The notes under the pieces were generated by a model. It saw only the letters and a list, made by a program, of their open reading frames with translations, made no database searches and was not told the origin of the DNA. The translations under genes were made by a program, and so were the position numbers. A stretch of 64,000 bases of DNA, from the NCBI GenBank assembly GCA_964482205.1, contig CAYZWI010000005.1, forward strand, positions 184,929 through 248,928, read 5' to 3'. This DNA comes from JAZDGX01 sp964482205. Its GTDB lineage: Bacteria > Eisenbacteria > RBG-16-71-46 > CAIMUX01 > WJJG01. This document shows, piece after piece, positions 8,364 to 17,435 of this stretch. The stretch's first letter is position 1. Each line of letters starts with the position of its first letter.

Positions 8364-8789
8364 CTGCACCTGATCGCGACAGCTACCTATTGGCCCTTCT
8401 TCGCCTACCTCGTGGGCGTCGTTGGGTTGCTGGCGCTCATGATCGGGCTGCCGCAATTGCTCGGGCAGCGTCACCGTGAACCGGGCACGGACAAACCGTA
8501 CGAGGGAGGCATCGCTTCCTACGGGTCTGCGCAGGTGCGTCTTTCGGCCAAGTACTTTCTCTACGCGGTCTTCTTCGTGATCTTCGATCTCGAAGTCGTC
8601 TTCCTGGTGGCCTGGGCGGTCGCCGCGCGACGGCTCGGCTGGAGCGGCTTCGTATCGGCCGCCGTGTTCGCCGGTGTGCTCGCCGTTTCGCTCGCCTACC
8701 TGTGGCGGACCGGCGCGCTCGATTGGGGAACCACCGCGCTGCTCAAACATCGCAAGGCGCGAACTGCTTCGGGAGGTTCGAAAAGGTGA
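8364..8789 (+). CDS. nuoA: NADH-quinone oxidoreductase subunit A
   Basis: Small membrane subunit of complex I with three transmembrane helices: YWPFFAYLVGVVGLLALMI, 'YFLYAVFFVIFDLEVVFLVA' and 'FAGVLAVSLAYLW'. 'KPYEGGIASYGSAQVRLS' and 'FFVIFDLEVVFL' (conserved Asp/Glu) are family hallmarks, and the end 'RTGALDW' matches NuoA. The start is unusual. AAAGGAG at 8350-8356 is seven bases before an in-frame CTG at 8364, which gives 141 residues, a normal NuoA length. The ATG at 8256 and GTG at 8313 would add Arg-rich sequence with no homology and no ribosome site. First gene of a 13-gene operon; its stop overlaps the nuoB GTG. It helps form the quinone-channel region next to NuoH, J and K. Confidence 0.88.
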   Translation: MHLIATATYWPFFAYLVGVVGLLALMIGLPQLLGQRHREPGTDKPYEGGIASYGSAQVRLSAKYFLYAVFFVIFDLEVVFLVAWAVAARRLGWSGFVSAAVFAGVLAVSLAYLWRTGALDWGTTALLKHRKARTASGGSKR

Positions 8790-9487
8790 GCGCGGGCGAG
8801 GCGGCGATGAGTGATCGCGACCGGGATGTCGCGCGGCGGGGCTCCGCGGGCCCACGCGGGTCTGTCGAGCTCGGTCGCGCAAGTGCAGGCGCAGGCGCGC
8901 GAACCGGAGACGAAGATGCCGCGGGCCGAAGCATCCTGCTCGCCCGTCTCGAAGACCTCGTCGCCTGGGGCCGCAAGAATTCGCTGTGGCCCTATTCCTT
9001 CGGCCTCTCTTGCTGCTTCGTCGAAATGGCCGCGAGCTTGACCAGCCGTTACGACATCGCCCGCTTCGGAGCCGAGGTCATCCGCGCTTCGCCGCGCCAA
9101 GCGGACGTGCTCGTGGTGGCGGGCACCGTCTTCATCAAGATGGCGCCGGTCATTCGAAGGCTCTACGAGCAGATGATGGAGCCTCGCTGGGTGATCGCGA
9201 TGGGCGCGTGCGCGTCATCGGGCGGGATGTACGATGTGTACAGCGTCGTGCAAGGCGTGGACAAGTTCCTGCCCGTCGATGTCTACATTCCCGGCTGCCC
9301 GCCCAGCCCGAACGCCTTCATGGCCGGATTGGTGCTGCTCAGCGAAACGGTGGGCAACGAACGGCGTCCGCTGAGCTGGGTGGTCGGCCCGCAGGATGTC
9401 GTGCGCGCGGAACAGAAGGGTTACTTGGCGCGCAAGCGCGAATTGTACCGGGGCATGGCCGATCTTCCTTCGCCGGATGAGGTGTGA
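8786..9487 (+). CDS. nuoB: NADH-quinone oxidoreductase subunit B
   Basis: 233 residues carrying the N2 [4Fe-4S] cluster that passes electrons to quinone at the membrane interface. The four cluster ligands are visible: the tandem cysteines in FGLSCCFVEMAA, the Cys in GACASSGGMYD and the Cys in IPGCPPSP. The GTG start is preferred: GGGAGG lies nine bases upstream and the codon overlaps the nuoA stop as GTGA. An ATG 21 bases further on is the alternative. The first 50 residues are a Gly/Ala/Arg/Ser-rich low-complexity leader before 'LLARLEDLVAWGRKNSLWP', longer than usual. The end overlaps the NuoCD start by four bases. Confidence 0.95.
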   Translation: MSAGEAAMSDRDRDVARRGSAGPRGSVELGRASAGAGARTGDEDAAGRSILLARLEDLVAWGRKNSLWPYSFGLSCCFVEMAASLTSRYDIARFGAEVIRASPRQADVLVVAGTVFIKMAPVIRRLYEQMMEPRWVIAMGACASSGGMYDVYSVVQGVDKFLPVDVYIPGCPPSPNAFMAGLVLLSETVGNERRPLSWVVGPQDVVRAEQKGYLARKRELYRGMADLPSPDEV

Positions 9488-11331
9488 GCGCGATGCCTTC
9501 CGCCGATCCCTGGCTGCGCGAGCTCGATGATGCGCTGCGGCAAGATCCGCATGCGCGAGCGGACGCTGCGCGGGCGAGTGAGGCGCAGGCGAGCGGGTCG
9601 CGGTCACAGGGAAGCGTGCGCGAGCAGGCGACTCTGCGCGAGCAGCACGCGGGCGTGCGCGACGGCATTCCGACCTTCTGGTTGCCCGCCGAGAAGATTC
9701 TCGAGACGCTGCGCTACCTGAAGCACGGGATCGATCAGCCCTATCGCATGCTCTACGACCTGACCGCGATCGATGAGCGTTGGCGCGCCCATCGCGAAGG
9801 CCAGCCGCCCAGCGATATCACCGTCGTCTATCAACTGTACTCGTTCGATCGCAACGCCTTCGTGCGATTGAAGACGCCGCTCGTGGAAGAGTCGCTTGCG
9901 GTTCCCAGCGCGACGGGGGTGTGGCCTTCCGCAGACTGGTATGAGCGCGAAGCCTACGACATGTTCGGCATCCGCTTCGAAGGCCATCCCAATCTGCGCC
10001 GCATTCTCTTGCCTCCCTGGTGGACGGGGCATCCGCTGCGCAAGGAGCATCCCGCCCGCGCGACGGAGATGGGTCCCTATCTCGAGCCGCCCGAGCGCGT
10101 CGCAGCCGAGCAGAAGCAGCTGCAATTCCGTCCCGAAGACTACGGGATGGCGCTGGAAACGGAGGGCTTCGATTATCTCTTCCTGAATATCGGCCCGCAG
10201 CATCCGGGCACGCACGGCCCCTTTCGGATCGCGCTGCAGCTCGATGGCGAGGAAATCGTCTCGGCCGTGCCGGACATCGGCTTCCACCATCGCGCCGCGG
10301 AGAAGATGGGCGAGCGCCAGTCGTGGCACACCTACATTCCCTACACCGACCGCGTGGATTACCTGGGCGGAGTGACGAACAATCTCGCGTACCTCACCGC
10401 CCTCGAGCGGCTCGCGGGCATCGATGTCCCGCCGCGCGCGCAGACCATTCGCGTGATGCTGGTCGAGCTCTTTCGCATTCAGAGCCATCTGGTCTGGTAC
10501 GGGACCTTTGCGCAGGATGTCGGCGCGCTCTCGCCGGTCTTCTACATGTTCGTCGATCGCGATCGGATCTTCGACATCGTGGAGGCGATCTGCGGCGCGC
10601 GTATGCATCCGGGCTGGTTTCGCATGGGCGGCGTGGCCGCCGACCTTCCGCGCGGATGGGACCGCCTGGTCCGTGGATTCCTCGACGAGCTCCCGCGGCG
10701 ACTGGATGAATACGACCGCCTGGTGATGAAGAACCGCATCTTCCGCGAACGCACGATCGGCATCGGGGCCTACGACCGGGAGCAAGCGATCGACTGGGGC
10801 GTCACGGGGCCGGGGCTGCGGGCGACGGGACTCGCCTGGGACTTTCGCAAGAAGATGCCGTATGCGGGATATGAGCAATACGACTTCGAGATCCCGATCG
10901 CGCAACATGGCGACTGCTACGACCGCGCGGCCGTGCGGGTCGAGGAAATCCGCCAGAGCCTGCGGATCGTGCGCCAATGCCTGGAGAACATGCCCGCAGG
11001 CCCGTACAAGTCCGCGCACCCGCTCGCGACGCCGCCGCCGAAAGCGCGCACGATGCGCGACATCGAAACCCTCATCCATCACTTCCTGGATGTCAGCTGG
11101 GGCCCGGTCATTCCCGCGGGGGAGGCGTTCGGGTGCATCGAAGCCACCAAGGGCAACAACGGCTACTATCTGGTGAGCGACGGCGGGACGATCTCGTATC
11201 GCACCCGCATTCGCACGCCCTCTTTTCCTCATCTTCAAATCCTGCCCGCGATCGCGCGCGGGTTGATGATTCCCGACCTGATGACGATCCTGGGCGCCAC
11301 GGATTATGTGCTCGCGGATGTGGATCGATGA
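9484..11331 (+). CDS. nuoCD: NADH-quinone oxidoreductase, fused subunits C and D
   Basis: A 615-residue fusion of the 30-kDa (C) and 49-kDa (D) peripheral-arm subunits. Residues 1-60 are Ala/Arg/Glu-rich. The C part follows, with 'LYDLTAIDERWR' and 'WYEREAYDMFGIRFEGHPNL', the NuoC signature, ending 'HPLRKEHPARA'. The D part begins near residue 235 with LNIGPQHPGTHGPFRIALQL and contains 'DIGFHHRAAEKMGERQ' (quinone-site His), 'TDRVDYLGG', 'GARMHPGWFRMGG' and the C-terminal 'PDLMTILGATDYVLADVDR'. D forms the quinone-binding cavity against NuoB and NuoH. Fused NuoCD is known from enterobacteria and several other phyla. The GTG start overlaps the nuoB stop as GTGA. Confidence 0.96.
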   Translation: MSAMPSADPWLRELDDALRQDPHARADAARASEAQASGSRSQGSVREQATLREQHAGVRDGIPTFWLPAEKILETLRYLKHGIDQPYRMLYDLTAIDERWRAHREGQPPSDITVVYQLYSFDRNAFVRLKTPLVEESLAVPSATGVWPSADWYEREAYDMFGIRFEGHPNLRRILLPPWWTGHPLRKEHPARATEMGPYLEPPERVAAEQKQLQFRPEDYGMALETEGFDYLFLNIGPQHPGTHGPFRIALQLDGEEIVSAVPDIGFHHRAAEKMGERQSWHTYIPYTDRVDYLGGVTNNLAYLTALERLAGIDVPPRAQTIRVMLVELFRIQSHLVWYGTFAQDVGALSPVFYMFVDRDRIFDIVEAICGARMHPGWFRMGGVAADLPRGWDRLVRGFLDELPRRLDEYDRLVMKNRIFRERTIGIGAYDREQAIDWGVTGPGLRATGLAWDFRKKMPYAGYEQYDFEIPIAQHGDCYDRAAVRVEEIRQSLRIVRQCLENMPAGPYKSAHPLATPPPKARTMRDIETLIHHFLDVSWGPVIPAGEAFGCIEATKGNNGYYLVSDGGTISYRTRIRTPSFPHLQILPAIARGLMIPDLMTILGATDYVLADVDR

Positions 11332-11379
11332 CGCGCGACGCGACGCGCGGCGCAACGCGAGGCGGGAACGAGGAAGCGG

Positions 11380-11871
11380 ATGCGAAGCGAAGCGAGCAGA
11401 GATAGCGGACTGACCGCGCAGGAACGCGAGGTGATCGCGCGGGTGCGGGCGGAGTCGCACGACGCGCGGGCCGCCTGCATCGACGCCTTGCGCGCGGTGC
11501 AGGACCGGCGCGGATATGTCGACGACCACGCGCTGCAGGCGGTCGCGGATGAGCTGGGCCTGAGCGCGCACGAGCTGGAAGGCGTGGCCACCTTCTACAA
11601 CCTGATCTTTCGCAAGCCGGTGGGCCGGCATGTGATCCTGATTTGCGACAGCATCAGCTGCTGGATCACGGGATACGAGAGCGTGCGCTCGGCTTTGGAG
11701 AAGCGTCTGGGAATCGCGCTGGGTGAGACGACCGCCGATGGGCGCTTCACGCTGCTCACCGTGCCCTGCCTGGGAGCGTGCGATCGCGCGCCGGTCATGA
11801 TGATCGATGACGACTTGCACGGAACGCTGAGCGAAGAGGCGTTGGGGGAGATCCTCGCGCGGTACCCATAG
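11380..11871 (+). CDS. nuoE: NADH-quinone oxidoreductase subunit E
   Basis: 163-residue thioredoxin-fold subunit with the N1a [2Fe-2S] cluster of the NADH-dehydrogenase module. Ligands are seen as 'LICDSISCW' and VPCLGACDRAPVM. The N-terminal helical part has 'RRGYVDDHALQAVADELGL' and 'VATFYNLIF', both standard. GAGG six bases before the ATG supports the start. It lies 48 bases after nuoCD and 51 before nuoF, with which it forms the NADH input module. Confidence 0.95.
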   Translation: MRSEASRDSGLTAQEREVIARVRAESHDARAACIDALRAVQDRRGYVDDHALQAVADELGLSAHELEGVATFYNLIFRKPVGRHVILICDSISCWITGYESVRSALEKRLGIALGETTADGRFTLLTVPCLGACDRAPVMMIDDDLHGTLSEEALGEILARYP

Positions 11872-11922
11872 GCGGGTGCTGAAAGACCGCGCGGCCGCGT
11901 TGAAAGCCGCGCAGCGGAGAGA

Positions 11923-13254
11923 ATGATGGAACGGCCGTTGACCGGACAGATGCGCGCGGATCGGAAGCCGCTCTCGCTGTCCGAGTACGCGGCCGCCGGG
12001 GGATATCAGGCCTTCACGCGCGCGCTGCGCGAGATGCGCCCCGAAGATGTCACCCAAGTGGTGAAGGATTCGAAGCTGCGCGGGCGCGGAGGAGCGGGTT
12101 TCTACACCGGCGGCAAGTGGGCCTTCGTGCCGCTCGGCCCCGATGCGCCAAGACCGAAGTACTTCCTCGTGAACGCCGATGAGATGGAGCCCGGCACCTT
12201 CAAGGACCGCCTGCTGCTCGAATGCCATCCGCATCTCTTGATCGAGGGCACCGCGCTGGGCGCCTACGCGATCGGCGCGGAGATCGCCTACATCTTCCTG
12301 CGCCGCGAATACCGCCACGCGGCGCGCGTGGTGCAAGCGGCGCTGGCGGAAGCGCGCGCGGCGGGACATCTCGGCGAGCGCATCCACGGCAGCGCCTATT
12401 CGCTCGAGATCCACTTGCACATCAGCGCGGGGCGCTACATCTGCGGCGAGGAGACCGCGCTCATCAGCGCGCTCGAGGGCAAGCGCGCCAATCCGCGCGC
12501 CAAGCCGCCCTATCCGCCGCTGGTCGGGCTGTGGGGCAAGCCGACCGTCGTGCAGAATGTCGAGACGGTCTGCAATGTCCCGGGCATCATCCAGCACGGC
12601 GCGCCATGGTTCCTCGGCTTGAGCCGCGTGAAGGATGGCGGGACGAAGCTCTACGGCGTGAGCGGCAAGGTGCGCGCGCCGGGATTGTGGGAGCTTCCGC
12701 TGGGGGTGACGGCGCGCGAGATCCTGGAACAGCACGCCGGAGGAATGCAGCCGGGACTTCGCTTGCGCGGCTTTCTTCCCGGGGGCGCCTCCACCGATTT
12801 CCTGAGCGCGGAGCAGCTCGATGTGGTCATGGACTTCGAGGCCGTTCCCGCGGCGGGAAGCCGCATGGGCACGGGCACGATGATCGTCCTCGACGACCAG
12901 ACCTGTCCCGTGGGCGCGACGCTCAATCTCACGCGCTTCTTCGCGCAGGAATCGTGCGGCTGGTGCACGCCCTGCCGCGACGGCCTTCCCTGGGCCGCGA
13001 AGATCCTGCAAGCGATCGAGAGCGGCGACGGGCGGGAAGGCGATCTCGAGCTGCTCGAGCATGACTGCCGTTGGCTGGGGCCGGGATACACCTTCTGCGC
13101 GCTCGCTCCCGGCGCGGTCGAGCCGTTGCAGAGCGCGCTCAAGCTCTTTCGCGAGGATTTTCTCGCGCACATTCGCGAGCAGCGGTGTCCCTACGGGAAT
13201 CGCGCGGACGGCGGAGCGGAACACGCCCGCGAAGCGAGCGCGGCGCCGGCATGA
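11923..13254 (+). CDS. nuoF: NADH-quinone oxidoreductase subunit F
   Basis: 443-residue NADH- and FMN-binding subunit. The glycine-rich loop 'LRGRGGAGFYTGGKWAF' (near residue 47) and 'NADEMEPGTFKDR' form the FMN/NADH site; 'YICGEETALISALEGKR' and 'PPYPPLVGLWGKPTVVQNVET' are also conserved. The N3 [4Fe-4S] cluster is held by 'ESCGWCTPCRDG' (near residue 345) and a Cys about 40 residues later in 'GYTFCALAPGAVEPL'. It takes a hydride from NADH and feeds electrons into the Fe-S chain. Two ATG codons in tandem at 11923 and 11926 are equivalent starts. The last residues are an Ala-rich tail. Confidence 0.96.
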   Translation: MMERPLTGQMRADRKPLSLSEYAAAGGYQAFTRALREMRPEDVTQVVKDSKLRGRGGAGFYTGGKWAFVPLGPDAPRPKYFLVNADEMEPGTFKDRLLLECHPHLLIEGTALGAYAIGAEIAYIFLRREYRHAARVVQAALAEARAAGHLGERIHGSAYSLEIHLHISAGRYICGEETALISALEGKRANPRAKPPYPPLVGLWGKPTVVQNVETVCNVPGIIQHGAPWFLGLSRVKDGGTKLYGVSGKVRAPGLWELPLGVTAREILEQHAGGMQPGLRLRGFLPGGASTDFLSAEQLDVVMDFEAVPAAGSRMGTGTMIVLDDQTCPVGATLNLTRFFAQESCGWCTPCRDGLPWAAKILQAIESGDGREGDLELLEHDCRWLGPGYTFCALAPGAVEPLQSALKLFREDFLAHIREQRCPYGNRADGGAEHAREASAAPA

Positions 13255-13318
13255 GCGGGCGGGGGACAGGAAGCGAACGCGCCGAATGGAAGGCGCGCGA
13301 ACGAGGGCGGACGAGTCG

Positions 13319-16300
13319 ATGAGCGCAACGCTTCATCGCATCTTCATCGAAGGCAAGGCCTACGATGCGCGCGCGGGGCAGAATCTGCTGCAGGCGGCGC
13401 TCGCGCTCGGGTTCGATCTGCCCTACTTCTGCTGGCATCCCGCGCTCGGGTCGGTGGGCGCCTGCCGCCAGTGCGCGGTGAAGCAGTTTCGTGACGAGCA
13501 GGATACGCGCGGCAGGATCGTGATGGCCTGCATGACCCCGGTCACCGAGAACGCCCGCATCTCGATCGCCGATCCCGAGGCGGTCGCGTTCCGCGCCTCG
13601 GTGATCGAGTGGTTGATGACCAACCATCCGCACGATTGCCCCGTCTGCGACGAAGGCGGCGAGTGCCACTTGCAGGACATGACCCAGATGACCGGGCATG
13701 TGTACCGGCGCCATCGGTTTCGCAAGCGCACCTACGAGAACCAGAACCTCGGCCCGGCCTTGACGCACGAGATGAATCGCTGCATCCAGTGCTACCGCTG
13801 CGTGCGCTACTATCGCGACTACGCGGGCGGAGACGATCTGAGCGCACTTTCGTTGCGCAACACCACCTACTTCGGGCGCGCCTGGCCGGGAACGCTGGCG
13901 AGCCCCTTCAGCGGTAATCTCGCCGAAGTCTGCCCGACGGGCGTCTTCACCGATAAGAGCCTCGCGCGCCATTACGCGCGCAAGTGGGACCTGCAGACGG
14001 CGCCCTCGATCTGCGTCCACTGCGGTACCGGGTGCAACACGATTCCCGGCGCGCGCTACGGCACGCTGCGGCGCATTCGCAACCGCTATCATCCCGACCT
14101 GAACGGCTTCTTCCTGTGCGATCGCGGCCGCTACGGATACGAGTTCGTCAATCCGCCTCTGCGCCTGGCGGGCCCGTCTGAGGCAGATGCGCCGTCCGAA
14201 CGTATTCGCGACGACCGGGCGGGATTCGCCGCGCCGGCGCAAACGGCCGGCCACGCGCCGCTGCTTTCCTTCGAAGCGTTGATGCGCACCGATGGCGGCG
14301 CTCTGCTGGAGGAAGCCGCGCGACTGCTCGCCCAAAGCAAGGGACTGGCCGGGATCGGCTCGCCGCGCGCGTCGTTGGAAGCGAATCATGCCCTGCGCCG
14401 GCTCGTGGGGCCGGAACGCTTCTGCAATGGAATGAGCGCGCAGGAAGCGGCTTTGGCGCAGATGACGCTGGCCGCGCTCGATGATCTCGGTGCGCATCGC
14501 GGCGAGGCCGATGATGCAGGCGTCGGCCAGGCGAGCGATGCAGCGCCCGGCGGGCGGATCGCTTCCCCGCGCGACATCGAAGAGTCGGACGCGCTCCTCA
14601 TTCTCGGCGACGATCCTCTCGGCATCGCTCCGCGTCTGGCGCTCTCCGCGCGCCAGGCGGCGCTGCATCAGGCGGCCGCGCCGGCGGCAAAGCTCGGGAT
14701 CGATTCCTGGAACGACATGTTCGTGCGCCTTGTCGCCGCGGAGCACTCGAGCTCACTCTTCCTCGCCGCCTCGGGCGAGACTTCGCTCGAGGACATCGCG
14801 CGCGCGTGCCTGCGTGTCGCGCCCGCGCAGGTGGCGCATGCGGGATTCGAGATCGCGCGCGCCATCGAGGGCGCAAGCGAAGGCGAGCGCGAAGGGAAGC
14901 GCGAGGACAGCGGCTCATTCGCCCGCGCGGCGGCGGAGGCGTTGGCCAAGGCCGAGCGGCCGGTGGTTCTGTGCGCGGCCGGTTGGGCGCAGCGCGAAGC
15001 GATCGCGGCCGCGGCGGCGGTCGTGCGCGCGCTCGTGGCCAACGGGCGGGCGGCGAAGATCGCGATACCGGTTGCGGAAGCGAACACGCTCGGCGTCGCG
15101 CTGATGGACGCGCGTGGCCTCCCTCACGCGCGGAGCCTGCTCGAGAGTGGGGAAGCGGACACGCTCGTCGTCCTCGAAAATGATTTCACGCGCAGGATGC
15201 GCCCGGAAGATGCGGAGCGGCTGTGTTCCCGCGCGCGCGCGATCCTGGTGCTCGATTGCGTTCCCACATCCGTCGCGTCGCGCTCCAGTCTGATCCTGCC
15301 GGCCGCGCCCTTCTCGGAATCGGCGGGGACTTTCGTGAACTACGAGGGGCGCTTGCAGTCGCACATCGCGGCGCTTCCTCCGACCGGCGCCTCGCGCGCG
15401 GCGTGGGACTGGCTGTCCGCTCTTGCCGATCGCGCGCAAGCGCGGGCGAGCTCGCCTGCGCACGGCCCCGGGATTGCGCGCGCGGATGATGCGCATGCGG
15501 GACCTGCCGGGGCCCGCGAGCGCCGCACATCGCTCGCTGCCTTGCGCGAAGAGCTCGCGCAATCGCTGTCGCGGCTGTCGGCCATTCGAAAGATCGCGGC
15601 CGAAGAGGCAGGCTGGGCCGCGCCTCCGATTCCGCGCCAGACGGAACGCTTCAGCGGCCGCACGGCCATGACCGCTCACTTGAATGTGCACGAGCCGCCG
15701 CCGCCCGTCGATCCCGACGAGCCCTTCTCCTTTTCGATGGAGGGCTTTCACGGAGCGGTTCCCGCGCGTTGGATTCCGCGCTACTGGGCGCCGGGATGGA
15801 ATTCGGTGCAGGCGATCAACAAGTTCCGCGCGGAAATCGATGGCCACCTCGCAGGCAAAGAGGCTGCGTGGATCGCGCTGCGCGAGGCCGCGAGCGCATC
15901 GGACGCAGCGCGGGGACCATCGACGGGAGTCGGGTCGTTCGACGGCGCGGGCGATCGCGCGCTCGACGGCGCGCACGGTCCCTCGCCTGCGCGCCTGCCT
16001 GAGGAATTCGGCCTGCTTCTCGACCGCGAGGTCTTTGGCTCGGAAGAGTTGAGCGCGATGGCGCCCGTCATTCGCGCGAGAAGGCCAGAGCCGCGGGTGG
16101 TCATGAGCGAGCACGATGCGCGTTCGCGCGGCTTGCAGGACGGGGATTGGCTCGTCGTGGAGGAGGTGTGCACGCCCGCGGGCGCGACGGCGCTTCGCTG
16201 GACGCTGGCCGTGCGCATTCGCGCGCACGCCATCGAAGGCTTCGTGCGCTTGCCCGCCGGGTATCGCGAGCAGCCGGGATGGGAGTACGCGCAGGCCGTA

Positions 16301-16450
16301 ACAGTTCGTAGAGCGACCGAAGAAGAGCGCGCGCAGGCGGAGCGCGAGCGTGAGCGCGAGCAGGCCGAGCGCACCCAGGCCGAGCGCGGGCAAGGTGAGC
16401 GTGAGGCCGCGGAGGGCGAGCCTGGCGCCGGCGGCGAGGAGGGCGCATGA
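13319..16450 (+). CDS. nuoG: NADH-quinone oxidoreductase subunit G
   Basis: 1043 residues from ATG 13319, where the ferredoxin-like domain starts ('LHRIFIEGKAYDARAGQNLL'). Cluster motifs in order: N1b 'YFCWHPALGSVGACRQC' plus MACMTP; the His/Cys set of N5 in 'HPHDCPVCDEGGECH'; N6b-type 'CIQCYRCVRYYRD' with EVCPTG; and an additional 'CVHCGTGC' plus 'FLCDRG', the N7-type cluster found only in some complexes I. The rest is the molybdopterin-oxidoreductase-like fold without a usable cofactor site, interrupted by Ala/Arg/Gly-rich inserts. It is about 130 residues longer than E. coli NuoG, partly because of an Arg/Glu/Gln-rich repetitive tail of some 45 residues. The stop overlaps the nuoH ATG by four bases. 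Confidence 0.94.
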   Translation: MSATLHRIFIEGKAYDARAGQNLLQAALALGFDLPYFCWHPALGSVGACRQCAVKQFRDEQDTRGRIVMACMTPVTENARISIADPEAVAFRASVIEWLMTNHPHDCPVCDEGGECHLQDMTQMTGHVYRRHRFRKRTYENQNLGPALTHEMNRCIQCYRCVRYYRDYAGGDDLSALSLRNTTYFGRAWPGTLASPFSGNLAEVCPTGVFTDKSLARHYARKWDLQTAPSICVHCGTGCNTIPGARYGTLRRIRNRYHPDLNGFFLCDRGRYGYEFVNPPLRLAGPSEADAPSERIRDDRAGFAAPAQTAGHAPLLSFEALMRTDGGALLEEAARLLAQSKGLAGIGSPRASLEANHALRRLVGPERFCNGMSAQEAALAQMTLAALDDLGAHRGEADDAGVGQASDAAPGGRIASPRDIEESDALLILGDDPLGIAPRLALSARQAALHQAAAPAAKLGIDSWNDMFVRLVAAEHSSSLFLAASGETSLEDIARACLRVAPAQVAHAGFEIARAIEGASEGEREGKREDSGSFARAAAEALAKAERPVVLCAAGWAQREAIAAAAAVVRALVANGRAAKIAIPVAEANTLGVALMDARGLPHARSLLESGEADTLVVLENDFTRRMRPEDAERLCSRARAILVLDCVPTSVASRSSLILPAAPFSESAGTFVNYEGRLQSHIAALPPTGASRAAWDWLSALADRAQARASSPAHGPGIARADDAHAGPAGARERRTSLAALREELAQSLSRLSAIRKIAAEEAGWAAPPIPRQTERFSGRTAMTAHLNVHEPPPPVDPDEPFSFSMEGFHGAVPARWIPRYWAPGWNSVQAINKFRAEIDGHLAGKEAAWIALREAASASDAARGPSTGVGSFDGAGDRALDGAHGPSPARLPEEFGLLLDREVFGSEELSAMAPVIRARRPEPRVVMSEHDARSRGLQDGDWLVVEEVCTPAGATALRWTLAVRIRAHAIEGFVRLPAGYREQPGWEYAQAVTVRRATEEERAQAEREREREQAERTQAERGQGEREAAEGEPGAGGEEGA

Positions 16451-17397
16451 GCCTCCTCGCCCAAATCCTGATCGCGCTCGGGATCCTCGTCGGGGTCGTC
16501 ACGATCGCGGCGAGTCTCATCTGGTACGAACGGCGTCTGCTCGCTCTCTGGCAGGATCGCTATGGCCCGAATCGCGTAGGGCCTTTCGGCCTGCTGCAAG
16601 TGATGGCCGACATGATCAAGATCTTCTTCAAGGAAGACTGGGTGCCGCCGTTCGCGGAGAAGCGCCTGTTCATCCTCGCGCCTGCGATGGTCATGGGCGC
16701 GGTGCTCCTGTCGCTCGCGATCGTTCCCTTCGCGCCCACGATCTGGGTGGCCGACTTGAACATCGGACTGCTCTTCTTTCTCGGGATGTCTTCGTTGAGC
16801 GTCTACGGGGTGGTGCTCGGCGGCTGGTCTTCGGACAACAAGTACGCGCTCCTCGGCAGCCTGCGCGCCTCCGCGCAGATGTTGAGCTACGAAGTCTTCA
16901 TGGGCCTGTCGCTGATGGGAGTCGTGATCCAGGCCGGTTCGTTCCGCTTGATCGACATCGTCGAAGCGCAGCGCGGCTTGTGGTTCTGCGTGACGCAGTT
17001 CGTGTGGCTGGTGGTCTTCCTGTGCGCCGGCCTGGCCGAAACGCGGCGGCTGCCCTTCGATCTGCCCGAGGCCGAAAGCGAGTTGACCGGCGGCTTCCAT
17101 ACCGAATACTCCGGCATGAAATTCGGGATGTTCTTCGTCGGGGAGTATCTCGGTGTGACCTTGATCTCAGCCATGATCGTGACGCTCTTCTTCGGCGGAT
17201 GGCACGGGCCGTTCCTGCCGCCGGTGGTCTGGTTTCTCTTGAAGACCTTCTTCATGATCGCCTGCTTCATTCTGGCGCGCGCGTCGCTTCCGCGGCCGCG
17301 CTACGACCAGTTGATGGCGTTTGGCTGGAAGGTGATGCTGCCGCTCACGCTCGCGAACTTCCTCGTGACGGGAGCGGTGGTGCTGGCAACCCGGTAG
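16447..17397 (+). CDS. nuoH: NADH-quinone oxidoreductase subunit H
   Basis: 316-residue eight-helix membrane subunit that joins the peripheral arm to the membrane arm and lines the quinone channel. 'ERRLLALWQDRYGPNRVGP', 'MADMIKIFFKEDWVPP', 'RASAQMLSYEVFMGLSLMG', 'LAETRRLPFDLPEAESELTG' and 'GFHTEYSGMKFGMFFVGEY' are all textbook NuoH loops and acidic channel residues. The start is coupled to nuoG through ATGA. Length is typical. Confidence 0.96.
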   Translation: MSLLAQILIALGILVGVVTIAASLIWYERRLLALWQDRYGPNRVGPFGLLQVMADMIKIFFKEDWVPPFAEKRLFILAPAMVMGAVLLSLAIVPFAPTIWVADLNIGLLFFLGMSSLSVYGVVLGGWSSDNKYALLGSLRASAQMLSYEVFMGLSLMGVVIQAGSFRLIDIVEAQRGLWFCVTQFVWLVVFLCAGLAETRRLPFDLPEAESELTGGFHTEYSGMKFGMFFVGEYLGVTLISAMIVTLFFGGWHGPFLPPVVWFLLKTFFMIACFILARASLPRPRYDQLMAFGWKVMLPLTLANFLVTGAVVLATR

Positions 17398-17435
17398 CGC
17401 ACGGGCGGGTCGCGCGCCGGGAACACGGAGACGCG

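Noticed and set aside
9604..13224. A 1206-residue open frame antisense to nuoCD, nuoE and nuoF
   Set aside because: Composition is Arg/His/Ala/Asp-rich with no domain, and it mirrors the opposite-strand codon pattern. Very long antisense frames are expected in this GC-rich, third-position-biased DNA, and the plus-strand nuo genes explain the sequence.
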